Source: Eulemur rufifrons
Lineage: Eukaryota > Chordata > Mammalia > Primates > Lemuridae
Length of the DNA stretch: 64,000 nt
Assembly (NCBI RefSeq): GCF_041146395.1
Contig: NC_090983.1
Coordinates: forward strand, 67,423,501 to 67,487,500
Direction: 5' to 3'
Position 1 is the first letter of the stretch, and every line of letters starts with the position of its first letter. The notes beneath the pieces are model-generated. The model saw only the letters and a program-made list of their open reading frames with translations, did not search any database and had not been told where the DNA came from. Made by a program: the position numbers and the translations under genes. This document shows, piece after piece, positions 23,590-34,993 of this stretch.

Positions 23590-23745
23590 TAGGCTTCCTT
23601 TTCTCTAGGCTGAAAAGCCCAGCTCCTTTAACTTTTCCTCAGAGGTCCCATTTCTCAGCCATTTTATCATTTTGTTGATTGTCTCTGGACTCTCTCCAAA
23701 TTCTGTATCTTCTGTCAGTTGTGCTGCTCTCAAACTGGAACAGCC
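23590..23745. mobile_element. Possible L3/CR1 LINE remnant
   Basis: The order 'cagctcctttaacttttcct' then 'ttgattgtctctggactctc' then 'tccaaattctgtatcttctg' follows the CR1/L3 3' wording, in which an 'agcctctcctcatagg' phrase is followed by 'cctctggaccctctccaa'. Very diverged. Confidence 0.45.
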
Positions 23746-24861
23746 CTTGATTAGTGGAGACCTGGCCACTGCCAAATATCCTGGAAAGATGACTTCCTGT
23801 TCTTATTGGTCGGCTTCTGCTGACAGAACAATCAAGATCAAAAGCCAGACCTTCATAAAACTCCAAGCTGCCATTCCATCCCCACTGCGGCCCCCACCCT
23901 CTACCCTCACATACATACATAGAGATGAAATGTATTTTTGCAATAGGGGGCAAGAAGGCTTCAGAGACATAGCACCTTTGCATTAGCAACTTTTCTTTCT
24001 CATGCCTCCCGTGCTGTCTCCGACTTTGTCAGGATGTCTCTCTTGGCAGTCTCTGCTCATTTACATATTTACGTCTGCAGCCTTTGGAGCTCCTCCCTGC
24101 CTGGTGACACTGTGCCCAAGGTTCTGTTAGCTCTCCAAAACTCTCTCCTCATCCCCCTCTCTTCCTTCAAACTTCCACCATACAAGTTAGGGCTCCCTTC
24201 AGTGCAAGCAAAAGAAATTCATCTCAAACTGAAAATAAGCTCTTACTGAAAATAAGAGAGGGATGCCTAATTGTTCAGTTTTATAGATTTGTGAACTTTA
24301 GATAAATGTTATCATAGAATATGCATTTTGCTGCAACTTGCTATTTTCAATCATAGCATGCTCAGGAATTATACTGTGTTCATGCACGCACCTCAGATTC
24401 ATTTATTTTCCCTTCTGTTTAGTGTTGCAGTGCATAAGTTATTGCTATTGTTGAATTTACCTGTCAATGGACAATTAGATGATTTCTAGATCTCACTGTT
24501 GCTTTAAGCAAAGCTGTTAGGAACATTTTTGTACATGTTTCCATATATATATATGTGCAAAGTTTTCTCTAAGGTATATCCCTAAAAATGGAATTGCTGA
24601 GTCATTAAGTATGTAAATTTTCAACATTAATAGATGTTACGTAGTTTTCCAAATGGTTGTAACAATTTACATCTTTACCACCTGTGTGTACAATATATAT
24701 ATTCTAGACATTAATATTTTATCTGATGTATATGTTGCAAAGATCTTCAAATGTCTTACCTTTCCCTGTTTTCTTTGGTTAACAGGACTTCTTAATGTGG
24801 TGAATTGTTTTTTCACTTATTTCACTTATGATTTTTGAGTCTTATTAAAGAAATAATTCTC

Positions 24862-25775
24862 GAGATACTTCACTTAGGAGAATGGTCTCCAGTCCCATCC
24901 AGATTGTTGCAAAAAGTATTAATTCATCTTTTTATGGCTGAGTAGTACTCCATGGTATACACATACCACATTTTATTAATCCACTCATGAATTGATGGAT
25001 ACTTGGGTTGATTCCACAACTTTGCAATTGTGAATTTTGCTGTAATAAACATTCGAGTGCAGGTGTCTTTTTGATGAAAAGACTTTTTTTTTTCTTTGGG
25101 TAGATACCCGATAATGGGATTGCTAGATCAAATGGTAGGTCTACTTTTAGTTCTTTGAGGGATCTCCATACTGTTTTCTGTAAGGGTTGTACTAATTGGC
25201 AGTCCCACCAACAGTGTATAAGCATTCCTTTCTCTCTGCATCCACGCCAGCATCTATTGTTTTGGGACTTTTTAATAAAAGCAGTTCTAACTGGGGTAAT
25301 AGTGCATTGTGGTTTTAATTTGCATTCTCCTGATGACTAGTCACATTGAGCATTTTTTCATATGTTTCTTGGCCATTTTTCTTTTGGGGGGAAGCTTCTG
25401 TTCATGTTTTTTGCCCACTTTTTAATAGGGTTGTTTGGTTTATTCTTGCTGATTTGAGTTCCTTGTAAATTCTGGATATTAGCCCTCTATTGGATGTGTA
25501 GCTAAGTGAAGTATCTCAAGAATGGAGAAAGAAACACCACAAGTACTCATTGTTAAATTGGAACTAACCAATGGCACACATGTATACAGAAGGAAGTAAA
25601 ACTCAGTGGAAATTGACCAGAGGGGAGGGAGGAGGAGGGGAGGGGTAAACACCTACCTAATGGGTACAATAAACACTATTTGGGTGATGGGCACACCTAT
25701 AGCTGGTACTCAAGCATTACAAATGCAATCCGCGTAACCAAAAACATTTGTACCCCCTTAATATTTTGAATGAAT
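24862..25775 (+). mobile_element. Twin-primed (5'-inverted) strepsirrhine L1
   Basis: The right part, 25,502-25,775, is a plus-strand L1 3' end ('ctaagtgaagtatctcaaga', G-rich 3'UTR, 'gtgatgggcacacctatagc', 'catttgtacccccttaatat'). The left part, 24,862-25,501, is the preceding ORF2 C-terminal segment in reverse ('tggctgagtagtactccatg', 'gcagtcccaccaacagtgta'). Both parts share 'ctaagtgaagtatctc', once in each orientation, so about 16 bp is duplicated at the inversion. This is the signature of twin priming during target-primed reverse transcription. A clear poly-A is lacking, and I could not resolve target-site duplications. Confidence 0.9.
24932..25225 (-). pseudogene. L1 ORF2 C-terminal fragment (in the inverted segment)
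   Basis: A 97-codon frame encodes the C-terminal cysteine-rich region of L1 ORF2: HCWWDC then LVQPLQKTVWR, PFDLAIPLSGIYPK and, near the end, PWSTTQP. It lies within the inverted part of the twin-primed L1 and is cut from the rest of ORF2. Confidence 0.85.
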
Positions 25776-26113
25776 GTGGTATATCTCTCCATTTATTGAT
25801 CTGCTTTTATGTCTTTTACTAAATTTTTATAATGATCTTCATAATGGTTTGCATATCTTTCATTATATTTGTTCCTAGATACTTTACTATTTTTTGTATA
25901 TAATAAATGTTTTTAGTCATATTACATTTGTTAATGGTTTGTTGCTGGTATATAAAAATTCAATTGAGTTTTCATCTTGTATTCATCAAATTTGCTAAAC
26001 TTTTAATAATCTTAATTATCTATACATCCCTTTTGATTTTTCTATTTCAAAATCCTACCATCTATATATAACAGTTTATTTTTAATTTACAATTCCTTAA
26101 AATAGTGTTTCTT

Positions 26114-26363
26114 TTTTTTTTTCCCCCTTTTAACCATTTTTTTTTAATGTATACATTATTTCTTGTACAATGATATGAAATAATATGGGAAATATTCATG
26201 ATAAATTATTAAGTGAACAGTGCAAGTTAAAAACAATAGTTTCATATTTTTTCCCCACCCCCCCTTTCCCGAGTCAGCACCTTCAAGTGTTACCACTCCC
26301 CAAACGGTGCGCAATGCACTCATTGTGTAGGCACACCGCCATCCCCTCCCCTACCCCCCAAAT
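26114..26363 (-). mobile_element. Very short L1 3' end with target-site duplication
   Basis: Minus-strand L1: T tract at the left, an AT-rich tail ('atgtatacattatttcttgt', 'gataaattattaagtgaaca'), then the 3'UTR motif reversed ('gagtcagcaccttcaagtgt', 'aaacggtgcgcaatgcactc') and a C-rich run. The 11 bases 'tagtgtttctt' occur immediately outside both ends (26,103-26,113 and 26,364-26,374). It is about 250 bp long, nested in the older minus L1. Its AT-rich 3' extension matches that of the L1 at 43,832-44,684. Confidence 0.92.
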
Positions 26364-26917
26364 TAGTGTTTCTTATTATTCTAAGACTATACTGGCTAAG
26401 ATCTCCAGGAAAATACTGGAAACAAAATGGTGGTAGGAGGCATTATTTCCTTTTTGCTGACATTAAAATTTTATTATCAGTTACGATATTTGCTGTAATT
26501 GTTTTAGCAAACATTGTAATATTCTTATATAGTCCTAGTGTTCTAAGGAATTTTTTAATATCATGAGTCAGCACTGAGTTTTATTAAATATATTTCTATA
26601 TCTGAGATAATTTTTATTCTTTGTTTATTAATATAATTTGGTTAATTACATTTATAATATTTCTTACATCAAACTAATCAAGCATTCCTGAGAAAAACCT
26701 ATTTGGCCATGATATATTATCTTTTTAATGAATTGCTATATTGGTTTTGCTAATATTTTGTTAACATAATTCAATCTCTATTAAGTATTGTTCAATTGTA
26801 TTGGTCAATCATTTTTTTCCTCTCATTTTTCTTGTCTGGTTTTTGTGCTAAGTTATATCAGCCTCATGGAATGAAGCATGTTGCTGAGAAAATAGATTAC
26901 AGAAAACTCAAAGTGTT

Positions 26918-27180
26918 TTTTTTTTTTTTATTTTGTGAAGGTGCAATTATTTAAAATACTATATGCAACTTTATTTGCTATTGGTCCACAGTTACAAAAA
27001 TGGGCCAAGTAGGATACTAGCCATCTATGCATGGTTCTCGCTTCCCCCCACTCCCCAATTAAGAAGCCAGACTGGAGGTGGGAGGAAGACAGCCCATAGG
27101 TATTCCCCTTTTTAGTCCTGCCTTTGTATCTTTGGATTGCAAATTCACTTGCCAACTAAAATTGCTCAATCCCCATCTCT
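26918..27180 (-). other. Possible 3'UTR-type retrocopy
   Basis: On the minus strand the sequence ends with a poly-A (T run at 26,918-26,930). Two AATAAA-type signals precede it, one at about 10 and one at about 45 bases upstream. The upstream 200 bp are of normal composition, and a 75-codon frame (26,928-27,155) has no recognisable domain. It could be the 3' end of a processed pseudogene, but no parent gene is recognised and no target-site duplication was found. Confidence 0.3.
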
Positions 27181-27329
27181 TCCGTGGCATTTTCATGTTG
27201 GTTCCTGTAGTAATTCTTTACCTTGTCCTGAAGAAAAGTTTTATGTTATGCAAACATCTCTTCCTTCATTTTAGACTCTGTCAGAATTTTTTTGAAGCTT
27301 ATTAGATCATTCCTACGTTTCAGACCTGA

Positions 27330-27785
27330 CTTCTATCCTGTGGTAGTCATGACAGCTGTCACCAAGTATTTCCAGTTCCTACCTTCTAGGACAATGGTGA
27401 AGTTGCACTTTCTTTAAACCACTTCTTTGGAATTTAAGCTTCTTCATGTGACTTGCTTTTACAAATAAATTGAATAAAGAAGGGAATGGTAAATTTCCAA
27501 ACAGAATCTTTAAGAGCCAGTGCACCATTCAACAAGTTCTTTTCCTTTCCATGGGTTTTTGTTGAAGCCTATCTTGAGATGAAAGATACATCTGCCTCAG
27601 TCACTGAGCAGAGTCTCCAGCCCCCAACTGCCACCACCACCACCACCAGTTACATACACAAAGCTGTATTGGACATAGGGTGTGATTGAGAAATAAACCA
27701 TTTTGTTTTAAGTCACTAAAAAGGTAGGGGTTTTGGTGCAGGAGAATAACCTACCCTTGATTGGCTAATAGACTGAACCCATTTT
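27330..27785 (+). mobile_element. MaLR solo LTR (MLT1-like)
   Basis: LTR-like wording in forward order: 'catgtgacttgcttttac', 'tttaagagccagtgcaccat', 'tgattgagaaataaacca' (polyadenylation signal region), 'ttttaagtcactaaaaaggt' and 'gcaggagaataacctaccc'. These follow the MLT1/MaLR pattern 'gagaaataaac..ttgttttaagccactgag..cagcataacctag'. A (CCA)n expansion lies near 27,629-27,648. No internal retroviral genes are present. Confidence 0.6.
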
Positions 27786-28499
27786 TCTTCTCAGTGATAA
27801 CTTTGGATGATTATTGTAAATGGCAGATTTTGAACTTCTGTTCTTATGCTATCTTTGCTGAAAGTCAACTGTATGTGTGTATCTGTGTATATCATTACAT
27901 TATATTTATATGTTGTTGTATATTATTTTGTTATACACACCCACAAATGATAATCGATCCCAACATAAACCAGCAGAAAGGAGAAATGTAAAAGAAAAAA
28001 ACTTTCATGTGAATCATTAATTTTGAGAAGTGATGATTATCTTCTTGGACATCCCAGATGACTAGATTTGCATTTTGAAGTATTAAACCTTCTATCAGGA
28101 TGACCCTAGGCCTCTGAAAGGTTAATCATCAGAAGGCCATATTCAGAGGGCCTTATGGCTGTCATCAGGATAAGATACTGTAAGTCGTCTAAGGAAAAAA
28201 AAATTAACTTGCAAACTGAGACAATATAAATTTGACCCAAATGGGGAGCAAAACTTCATACCCAGAAAAAAGACCCTAAAGCAAAAGTAATTTAGGGTTA
28301 AGTGCTAATGCCTACTCACTTTAGATGTGGCCAGTGCTTTTTTTTAAATACAGTACATCAAATAGGTATTTCATCACAAAATTGAAAGAAATTCTTAAAT
28401 GCTTGTAATTCAATAGTGTGAGATTACTTGAGAGAAAAATCAGTGAACATAATTGGGCAATCAGAAAGAAAAGAAGTCCAACTTAAAAAAGAGACAAAA
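27786..28499. other. Unassigned non-genic DNA
   Basis: No feature recognised apart from AT-rich stretches. Confidence 0.6.
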
Positions 28500-28638
28500 T
28501 ACTACAGTGGTTATTAGCATGGGCTATTTCAGATTGCCTACTTTTAAATTACACATTTCCACTTGTTAGCTTTGTGACCCTGGATAAATTACTTAATTTT
28601 CCTGAGCCTCAGTTTCCTTATCTCTAAAATGGGAATAT
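28500..28638 (+). mobile_element. MIR SINE
   Basis: Forward MIR: 'acagtggttattagcatggg', then 'cacttgttagctttgtgacc', 'ctggataaattacttaattt' and 'cctgagcctcagtttcctta', then 'tctctaaaatggg'. It stops where the L1 5'UTR starts, so that L1 may have inserted at or in this MIR. Confidence 0.88.
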
Positions 28639-28641
28639 TCA

Positions 28642-31600
28642 GGGGGCTTCAACTTCTCAGGTTTCATCTTCCTCGTTCCCCCACAGACATTTCCCAACCC
28701 TAGCCCAGACTGCAGAAGCCACAGGGGTCCAGTGGGTCCCAGGTGATCTCTGTGACTACAGTGCCTGGATGTTCTGGTCAGGGGCCTTCCAGAGAGAGGA
28801 ATGGACACAAGCAGAGTGCTAGCTTTCCTCCATTCAGATTATTTTTTCCCCTCCCCCTCCCCAACCCGTGGCTACCAAGAGAGACAACTGAGCCACCACA
28901 CCGAGGCTTCCATAGAGAGTGGGGCTCAGACTTTTCCTCTTGGGCTCCTGCAGCCCACTGAGGGGTGCTTGAACTGTGAGCTCCCTGCCCGCCGGCCCTT
29001 CCTGGTGCTGCTTGCCTGGCTACTCCACCAGAGCAGGGCATGCCTCAAGGTAGAGGGACATTGAACCTACTCAGGCACCCCATAGGCAACTTGGGACCAG
29101 CATGCTTCTCTTTGGTATGCTCAGGGATTGATCTTCTGGCACCTGGGGATGGGTGTACAGGCCAGATCCTGTACCCCAAGGTCTCCACGCTCAGGGCACT
29201 GAAGGGAGATTTGTGAAATAGTATTGGGAGGCAAGGGAACCCACATGGCCAGATCAGTGGGGAGAGTGCAGTGGGGGTCCTGGCTGCAGCACGCTCATGG
29301 GGCACCCTTCCCCCCACAGGAGGGCCACACTCTTGGCTCAGGCCGGGATCCTGGGCAGGGAAACTCCTGGCCCACCTCAGGGGAGCTCAGCTGGCTTGAG
29401 CACCTGCCTCCCAGCAAATGCCAGGGAAAAACTGTGGAGCAGAGGAGGTGGGAGAGGACGGAGGCCTGCTCCAGACTGCCAGAATGTGAATCTCAGATGA
29501 CCCCGCCTCCACAAGCAGCCTTTCTGGTTGGGTGGAGCCACTTCAACCCCTCCCTGGGGGTTTTACTGAGAAGTTAGGAGCAGACCTTTGACCCCTTACT
29601 GAAACAGCTACCTTGCCAGCTTTTGAAGAGCCTGAAGGCAAGCTCACCTAGCCCCTCCCAGCCTCAGTCTTCCACCCATCTCTGCTATGGCAGAGAATAA
29701 GGACTTACCTGAAGTTCCAGGATACCACTCACCACCTGGAGCATTTGAGTGCTTCTCCTGAGACACTAGAGCTAGCTGGTCAAAGGATCCCAAAACAACT
29801 CTGTAGTTTGTTCCTTTTGGCACGTGCCACCTACTCACAGGAAGGTCAATTTGCATAACCTTTATAGCATTTACTGACTCAGTCATACAGGGTATGGTCT
29901 ATTCTTTCCCACAAGCACCAGCTACTGTCTCAAAGATTAAACTGGGGATGCCATTACAATTTACACTGTTAAGAAAAGCCCAGGGCTGGGGAAAGAGAAA
30001 GGATTTCAAAGACCTCCATCCTCCTCATCAAAGAGGGACAAGGAATCTGCCCACTCACATAGCTCATCACTATCACAGCCTACAAACAACTAGCAACTGA
30101 GAAAACCATCAAGCCTAGGATATCTATAACTGAGGCATCCATCCAGAACTTAGATTGCCATCAAAGCACCCACAAGCAAAGCCAAATGTTCTTGCCCAAC
30201 ATATGCTACAATCATACCCATACAAGTGAGGTGAGGGGAAAAAGCCCTGTCTGAACAAAAGAAAATCCAAAAATGAGAAGTAACAGCTGCTCCAGAAGAG
30301 AAGGAATCAGTAAAAGAACTCTGGAAGTATGAAGAATCAGAGCAAAGGGTCACCCCTAAAAGGAAACACCAGCTCTTGAGCAATGGTTAACAAACAAAAT
30401 CAGAACATTGAAATGACAGATAAAAAATTCCAAATATGGATTATAAGTAAACTCAAAAAAATATAAGAGAAAATGGAACATCAACACAGAGAAACCACAG
30501 GAAAAAAATTCAGAGAATGAATGAAAAATTCACTGAGGAAATTGAATTATTTAAAAAAATCAAATAGAACTTCTGGAAGTGAAAAATTCATTCAAGGAAA
30601 TACAAAACACAGTGGAAAGTCTTAAGGATAGAATAGACCAGGCAGAAGAAAGAAGATTGAAGACAACGCTTTTGAATTAAACAAGTCAGTCTAAGATATA
30701 GAACAGATAATTAGGAAGAAGGAACAAAGCCAACAAGAAATATGGGACTATGTAAAGAGGCCAAACTCAGATATAAAACCATGCACATGTTGCCATCTCA
30801 TCTTTGACAAAGTAGACAGCAATATACACTGGGAAAAAGAATCCCTATTCAATAAATGGTGCTGGAAAATTGGATAGCCACATGTAAAAGATTAAAACAA
30901 GATCCGTATCTCTTGCAACTCACAAAAATTAATTCAAGATGGATACAGACTTAAATCTAAGACATGAAACTATAAGAATTCTAGGAGAAAATGTTAGAAA
31001 AAGTCTTCTAGGCAAAGAATTTATGAAGAAGACCCCAAGGGCAATCACAGCAACAACAAAAATAAATAAATGGGACTTGATTAAATTATAAAGCTTCTAC
31101 ACAGCCCAGGAAACAATCAACAGAGCAAATAGACAGCCTACAACATGGGAGAAAATATTCCTATGCTATACATCTGATAAAAAATCTACAAAGAACTCAA
31201 GCAAATCAGCAAGGAAAAAACAAACAACCCCATTAAAAAGTAGGCAAAAGACATGAACAGGAGCTTCTCAAAAGAAGAGACAAACGGCCAATAAAAAATG
31301 CTCAAAGTCCTTAATCAGAGAAATGTAAATCAAAACCACAATGAGATATCACCTTACCCCTGTTAGAATGGCTTTTATTAAAAAGTCCAAAGACATTAGA
31401 TGCTGGTGTGGATGCAGAGAGAAAGGAACACTTATACACTGTTGGTGGGACTGCAAACTAGTGCAACCTCTACAGAAAATAGTATGGAGATTCCTTAAAG
31501 AATTAAAAGCGGCCCTACCATTTAATCCAGCAATCTGGATTAAATACTGGGTATTTACTCAAAGGGAAAAACGTCGTTTTTTCAAAAAGACATTTGCACT

Positions 31601-32055
31601 CGAATGTTTATTGCAGCACAATTCACAATCACAAAGATGTGGAATCAACCCTAGTGCCCATCAATTCATGAGTGGATTAACAAAATGTAGTATATGTAGA
31701 CCATGGAGTACTACTCAGCCATAAAAATAAATTAATACCTTTTGCAACAATCTGGATGGAACTGGAGACCATTCTCCTAAGTGAAGTATCCCAAGAGTGG
31801 AAAAACAAATACCACATGTACTCACTATTAAATTGGAAAACCGATCAGCACTCGTGCACAGATGGAAGTAAAACTCAATAGAAATCATGCAGGTGGGAGG
31901 GAGGAGTAGGGGGATGGGTGAAATCATACCTAACGGGTACAATGCACACTATCTGGGTGATGGGCACAATTATAACTTTGACTCAAGCAGTACAAAAGAA
32001 ATCCATCTAACCAACACATTTGTACCCCTGTAATATTCAAAAAATAAAAAAAAAC
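28642..32055 (+). mobile_element. Internally deleted strepsirrhine L1 retaining 5'UTR
   Basis: It begins with GGGGG at 28,642 and a GC-rich 5'UTR (to about 30,100). The start of ORF1 follows: coiled-coil-type A-rich sequence with 'gaaattgaattatttaaaaa', up to 'aatatgggactatgtaaaga' near 30,760. Around 30,768-30,780 the sequence jumps to the ORF2 C-terminal third ('tctcatctttgacaaagtag'), then continues through the ORF2 end and 3'UTR to 'catttgtacccctgtaatat' and an A-rich end at 32,055. About 3.3 kb (rest of ORF1, endonuclease, reverse transcriptase) is missing relative to a complete L1 of about 6-7 kb. The 3'UTR wording groups it with the twin-primed copy at 25 kb. Target-site duplications were not resolved. 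Confidence 0.85.
31341..31724 (+). pseudogene. L1 ORF2 C-terminal fragment
   Basis: A 127-codon frame holds the C-terminal cysteine-rich motif of L1 ORF2, visible as CWCGC...HCWWDC (CX3CX7HX4C spacing kept). [28 protein letters not shown] and the terminal PWSTTQP follow. The final part of normal ORF2 continues in another frame, so the reading frame is broken. It lacks endonuclease and reverse transcriptase. Confidence 0.88.
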
Positions 32056-32109
32056 TTATGATCACATTAAGAAAATAATTTTTAAAAATTTTTTAAAAAT
32101 TAAAAAATA

Positions 32110-32600
32110 AAAGTTCACTACGTTCAAGGTATTGTACTGAGTGCTGGGGATGCCAGGTGAATGTTACATGTATCTACCCTTGAGGAATTTATAATCCAGG
32201 GGTTGAAGTTTGACAGCTATATTAAAAATACTTTGATATGTTGATACAATAAATGCCTTGATAAAAGTATGTACCAGGAGCTCTGGGAACACTTGACGAC
32301 TATGCATAGCTCAATCTGAGGATTAGCAATGCCTTTTGGAGAAAATGAGGCTTGCACTATATGCTTAGGATCACTACATGTTAGCCAGGTGCAGAACGGG
32401 GAAGAGCATGTCAGGCAAATTTTCATTTGTTTCAGTCACGTCACTGGGTGAGGGGGGCATGTAAGAGGACAAGATGCAAAGAACTGTGGATAATGGATTG
32501 TATCCTGTAGATGATGGGAGACACCGGGACATTGTGACCAGAGTAAAAAACACAGAGACATGTTTAGAAGGTAGAGTGAGCATGCTCACCTGCACTCTGG
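32110..32600. repeat. Ancient interspersed repeat, family not assigned
   Basis: Contains 'gtactgagtgctggggatgc', 'cccttgaggaatttataatc', 'aggagctctgggaacac', 'aagagcatgtcaggcaaatt' and 'aatggattgtatcctgtaga'. These recall a widespread mammalian fossil repeat with 'gtgctggggatacaaagatg', 'ctcaaggagctcacagtct' and 'tttggactttatcctgtagg'. Similar fragments may lie at 46,540-47,000 and 55,990-56,400. Confidence 0.4.
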
Positions 32601-33869
32601 CGCACAGGTCAAACTACAGTTCTCAGGTCCCTGGCTGTGGAGTGGTGCCATGTGATTAGCTCTGGACAATAGAATGTGGATGGGGAGGACATGTGTCACT
32701 TCTGAGCCAAAGCATCAAAGTGCCTCAGTGTCACCTGCCATTGTTTGGTCCCTGGCATGGTGTTTGCGCAAGCACAGATACAGGTGGAGGTCCCATAAAA
32801 ACAAAGAGGAGTGAAATGCTGAATCTTCACCAGGAGGGCTAATGTGGAAGATCTTTGGAGAATGAGAAATAAACAAATGACATCCAAATGTCAATGAAGC
32901 CACAGACATTTGGTTACTCCTGAGTAACTTGATCTATGCTGAGCGAAAGATATTGGTAAGGGTTTCTTAGTGTTTGTGTGTAAAGAGTGAGGAAGCAGGC
33001 GGAAACTAATTTCTGGTTTGGTGATTGGTTAGACGGTTTAATAACTGTTTGATAAGAGAAAATTCAAATGTAAAAGCTAGCTAAATTAGTTTGGTAGGAT
33101 GTAGAAGTGGCAAGTGATAATGTGTAAACTTTGAAGGACCTGTGTGTCATTCTGGTGGACATGTTTAGTCAACACTTAACGTACGGGAGCCAGAAGCTCA
33201 GCAGATTCTCAGGGCTAGAAAGAGAGTAATTTGGAAGTTCTCGTCATGAACGGTAGTTAAAATTATGAGAACAAATAAGTTCATCCAAAGAAGTAGTGAA
33301 GAAATTATCTACTGAATTTTTCCTAAGCAAATAATCCAAACCTCCAAAATCAATTTCATCATCTGAATTATCCAATTTGGCTAAACATACTTTTAATAAA
33401 AAACCAACTTTCATTGGGAGTTTCCATTTTTGTAAATTATTTCTCCTTAGCTTAAAAATGAAGAATAAAACAGAAACAGCATGGGTCTTTCTGTACTGAT
33501 ATGGTGCAAGTATGATTGTTGTTTTCTACCTCTTCTTAAATGTGGGCTATTTTCTTTGCATAGCCAGTAGATATTTCACATTAGTTTGTGACTCTTTGAT
33601 ATTATTCCATTCCTTTATGGGTCTAGAATGCTGACTTCATTAATGACCAATATCACCTATTCAGTAAAAGAAATGATCACTCTGGTGTGGGCAGAAATTT
33701 TGCAAATCATCCTCAGAAGGGTAGACCTAAAGATTAACCGTGACTGTGGGTGTTTCTATTAAGCATGTCAACATTGCTAGTTATTTGATAGCAAATACCA
33801 CAATTTTCTTTACGTTTTGGCTACTGTTTTATCACCTGCTTCTCCTCCCCTACTACAATATGGGCTCAT
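32601..33869. other. Unassigned non-genic DNA
   Basis: No feature recognised. Confidence 0.55.
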
Positions 33870-33990
33870 AGAGATAAGAACTTTGCCTGCCTAGTTCATC
33901 ATTACATGCCCAGCACTGTTCCTGGCACATGGTAGGTATTTAATCAGCATTTGTTGAGTTTGGTGAATGGATGGGTGTGTATACATTGAA
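33870..33990 (+). mobile_element. L2 3' end
   Basis: Reads 'aagaactttgcctgcctagt', 'atgcccagcactgttcctgg' and 'cacatggtaggtatttaatc', then 'agcatttgttgag'. This is the L2 terminal consensus order. Confidence 0.75.
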
Positions 33991-34149
33991 GACAACACAC
34001 CACAACAAAATAATCATTCTATCTTCCATGTTAGTAGGAGAATATGGTCAGTCTTTATTATTAAATGAATATTTTAAAGGGTACTTAGTCCTTCCCTTTC
34101 ATAGTCCTGCCTTTCACTCCTATGCTCATTGAATCCTTTCACAGCTTCT

Positions 34150-34912
34150 ATACACAGTGCCTTCAAAATATGTCTGAAATCTGACCACCTGCCCAAGCTC
34201 TATCACTTGGATTACTACAGTCCTTCCTTACTGGTCTCCCTGCTTCTACCCTGCCTGCCAAGCCCCCAATCCCCTCCATCCCCAGGTTAATTTCAATACA
34301 GTGGCAGGAGTGATAGCCTAAAAATGTGTGTCAGATCCCATCACTCCCCTGCTCAGAGGCTTCCTTTCTCACTCAAAATAAAAGTCAACATCCTTACAGT
34401 GGCCACCAGGCCTGTACCAGCCAGCCAGTTGCCACCTCAATGGCCTGACTTCCTACTGCTCTACTCTGTGCTTCCTTCTCTCCAGCTTTACCCACCTTCT
34501 GGGCTTTTCTTTAAAGACACCATGCCTGGGCCACCTCAGGACATTTGCACTTGCTGTTGCCTCTACTTGGAAAGCCTTGCTTCCAGATATGTACAGGACT
34601 GGCTCCCTCATCTCCTTCACGTCTTTGCTCCAATGTCATTTTCTCAGCGAGTCCTTACCTGACCGTCTCATACCAAATATCAGTGCCATCCTCTGCACCT
34701 CTCACTTCCAATCCTTCCAGTGCTATTTCATGGGATTTATCACCATCCAACATATTTTGAATTTACCTGTATGTTTATTTATTGTCTTTCTCCCTATAGT
34801 AGAACATAAGCTCCACAAAGTCCAGGTTTTTGCCTGTTTTGTGCTATGCTGTGTCACCCAGAATACTGTTTAGCACAGAATAGGCATAAAATAAACATTT
34901 ACTGAGTGAAAA
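34150..34912 (+). mobile_element. L2 LINE, about 760 bp of 3' region
   Basis: A continuous match to L2 wording: 'ctggtctccctgcttctacc', 'cagatcccatcactcccctg', 'aaataaaagtcaacatcctt', 'acctcaggacatttgcactt', 'gctgttgcctctacttggaa', 'agcgagtccttacctgaccg', 'tttattgtctttctccctat' and 'gaacataagctccacaaag', ending with 'aaataaacatttactgagtg'. Frames of about 60-110 codons here are fossil LINE sequence, not genes. Confidence 0.88.
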
Positions 34913-34993
34913 ACTGTAAGAACCAAACACCTAAAACCTAGAATCCACTCTGAGTCAATGATAACCAAGCTGATCAGTATTTCAGAAGCCCCG

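Larger units (their letters stand above)
24280..26910 (-). mobile_element. Old L1 (L1M-type) ORF2/3' portion, host for two younger L1s
   Basis: Reverse-orientation L1 sequence flanks the nested copies. The 3' part is at 24,280-24,855 ('ggtatatccctaaaaatgga', 'tgctgagtcattaagta', 'tttatctgatgtatatg'). ORF2 resumes after 25,775 ('atctctccatttattgatct', 'catttgttaatggtttgt') and continues at 26,375-26,905 with reverse-transcriptase-region phrases ('tcaaactaatcaagcattcc', 'atcagcctcatggaatgaag'). All frames are destroyed. Confidence 0.75.

Noticed and set aside
28593..29577. Cluster of 67-117 codon frames on both strands, promoter-like GC content
   Set aside because: This is the 5'UTR of the L1 at 28,642-32,055, continuous with its ORF1; not a CpG-island gene.
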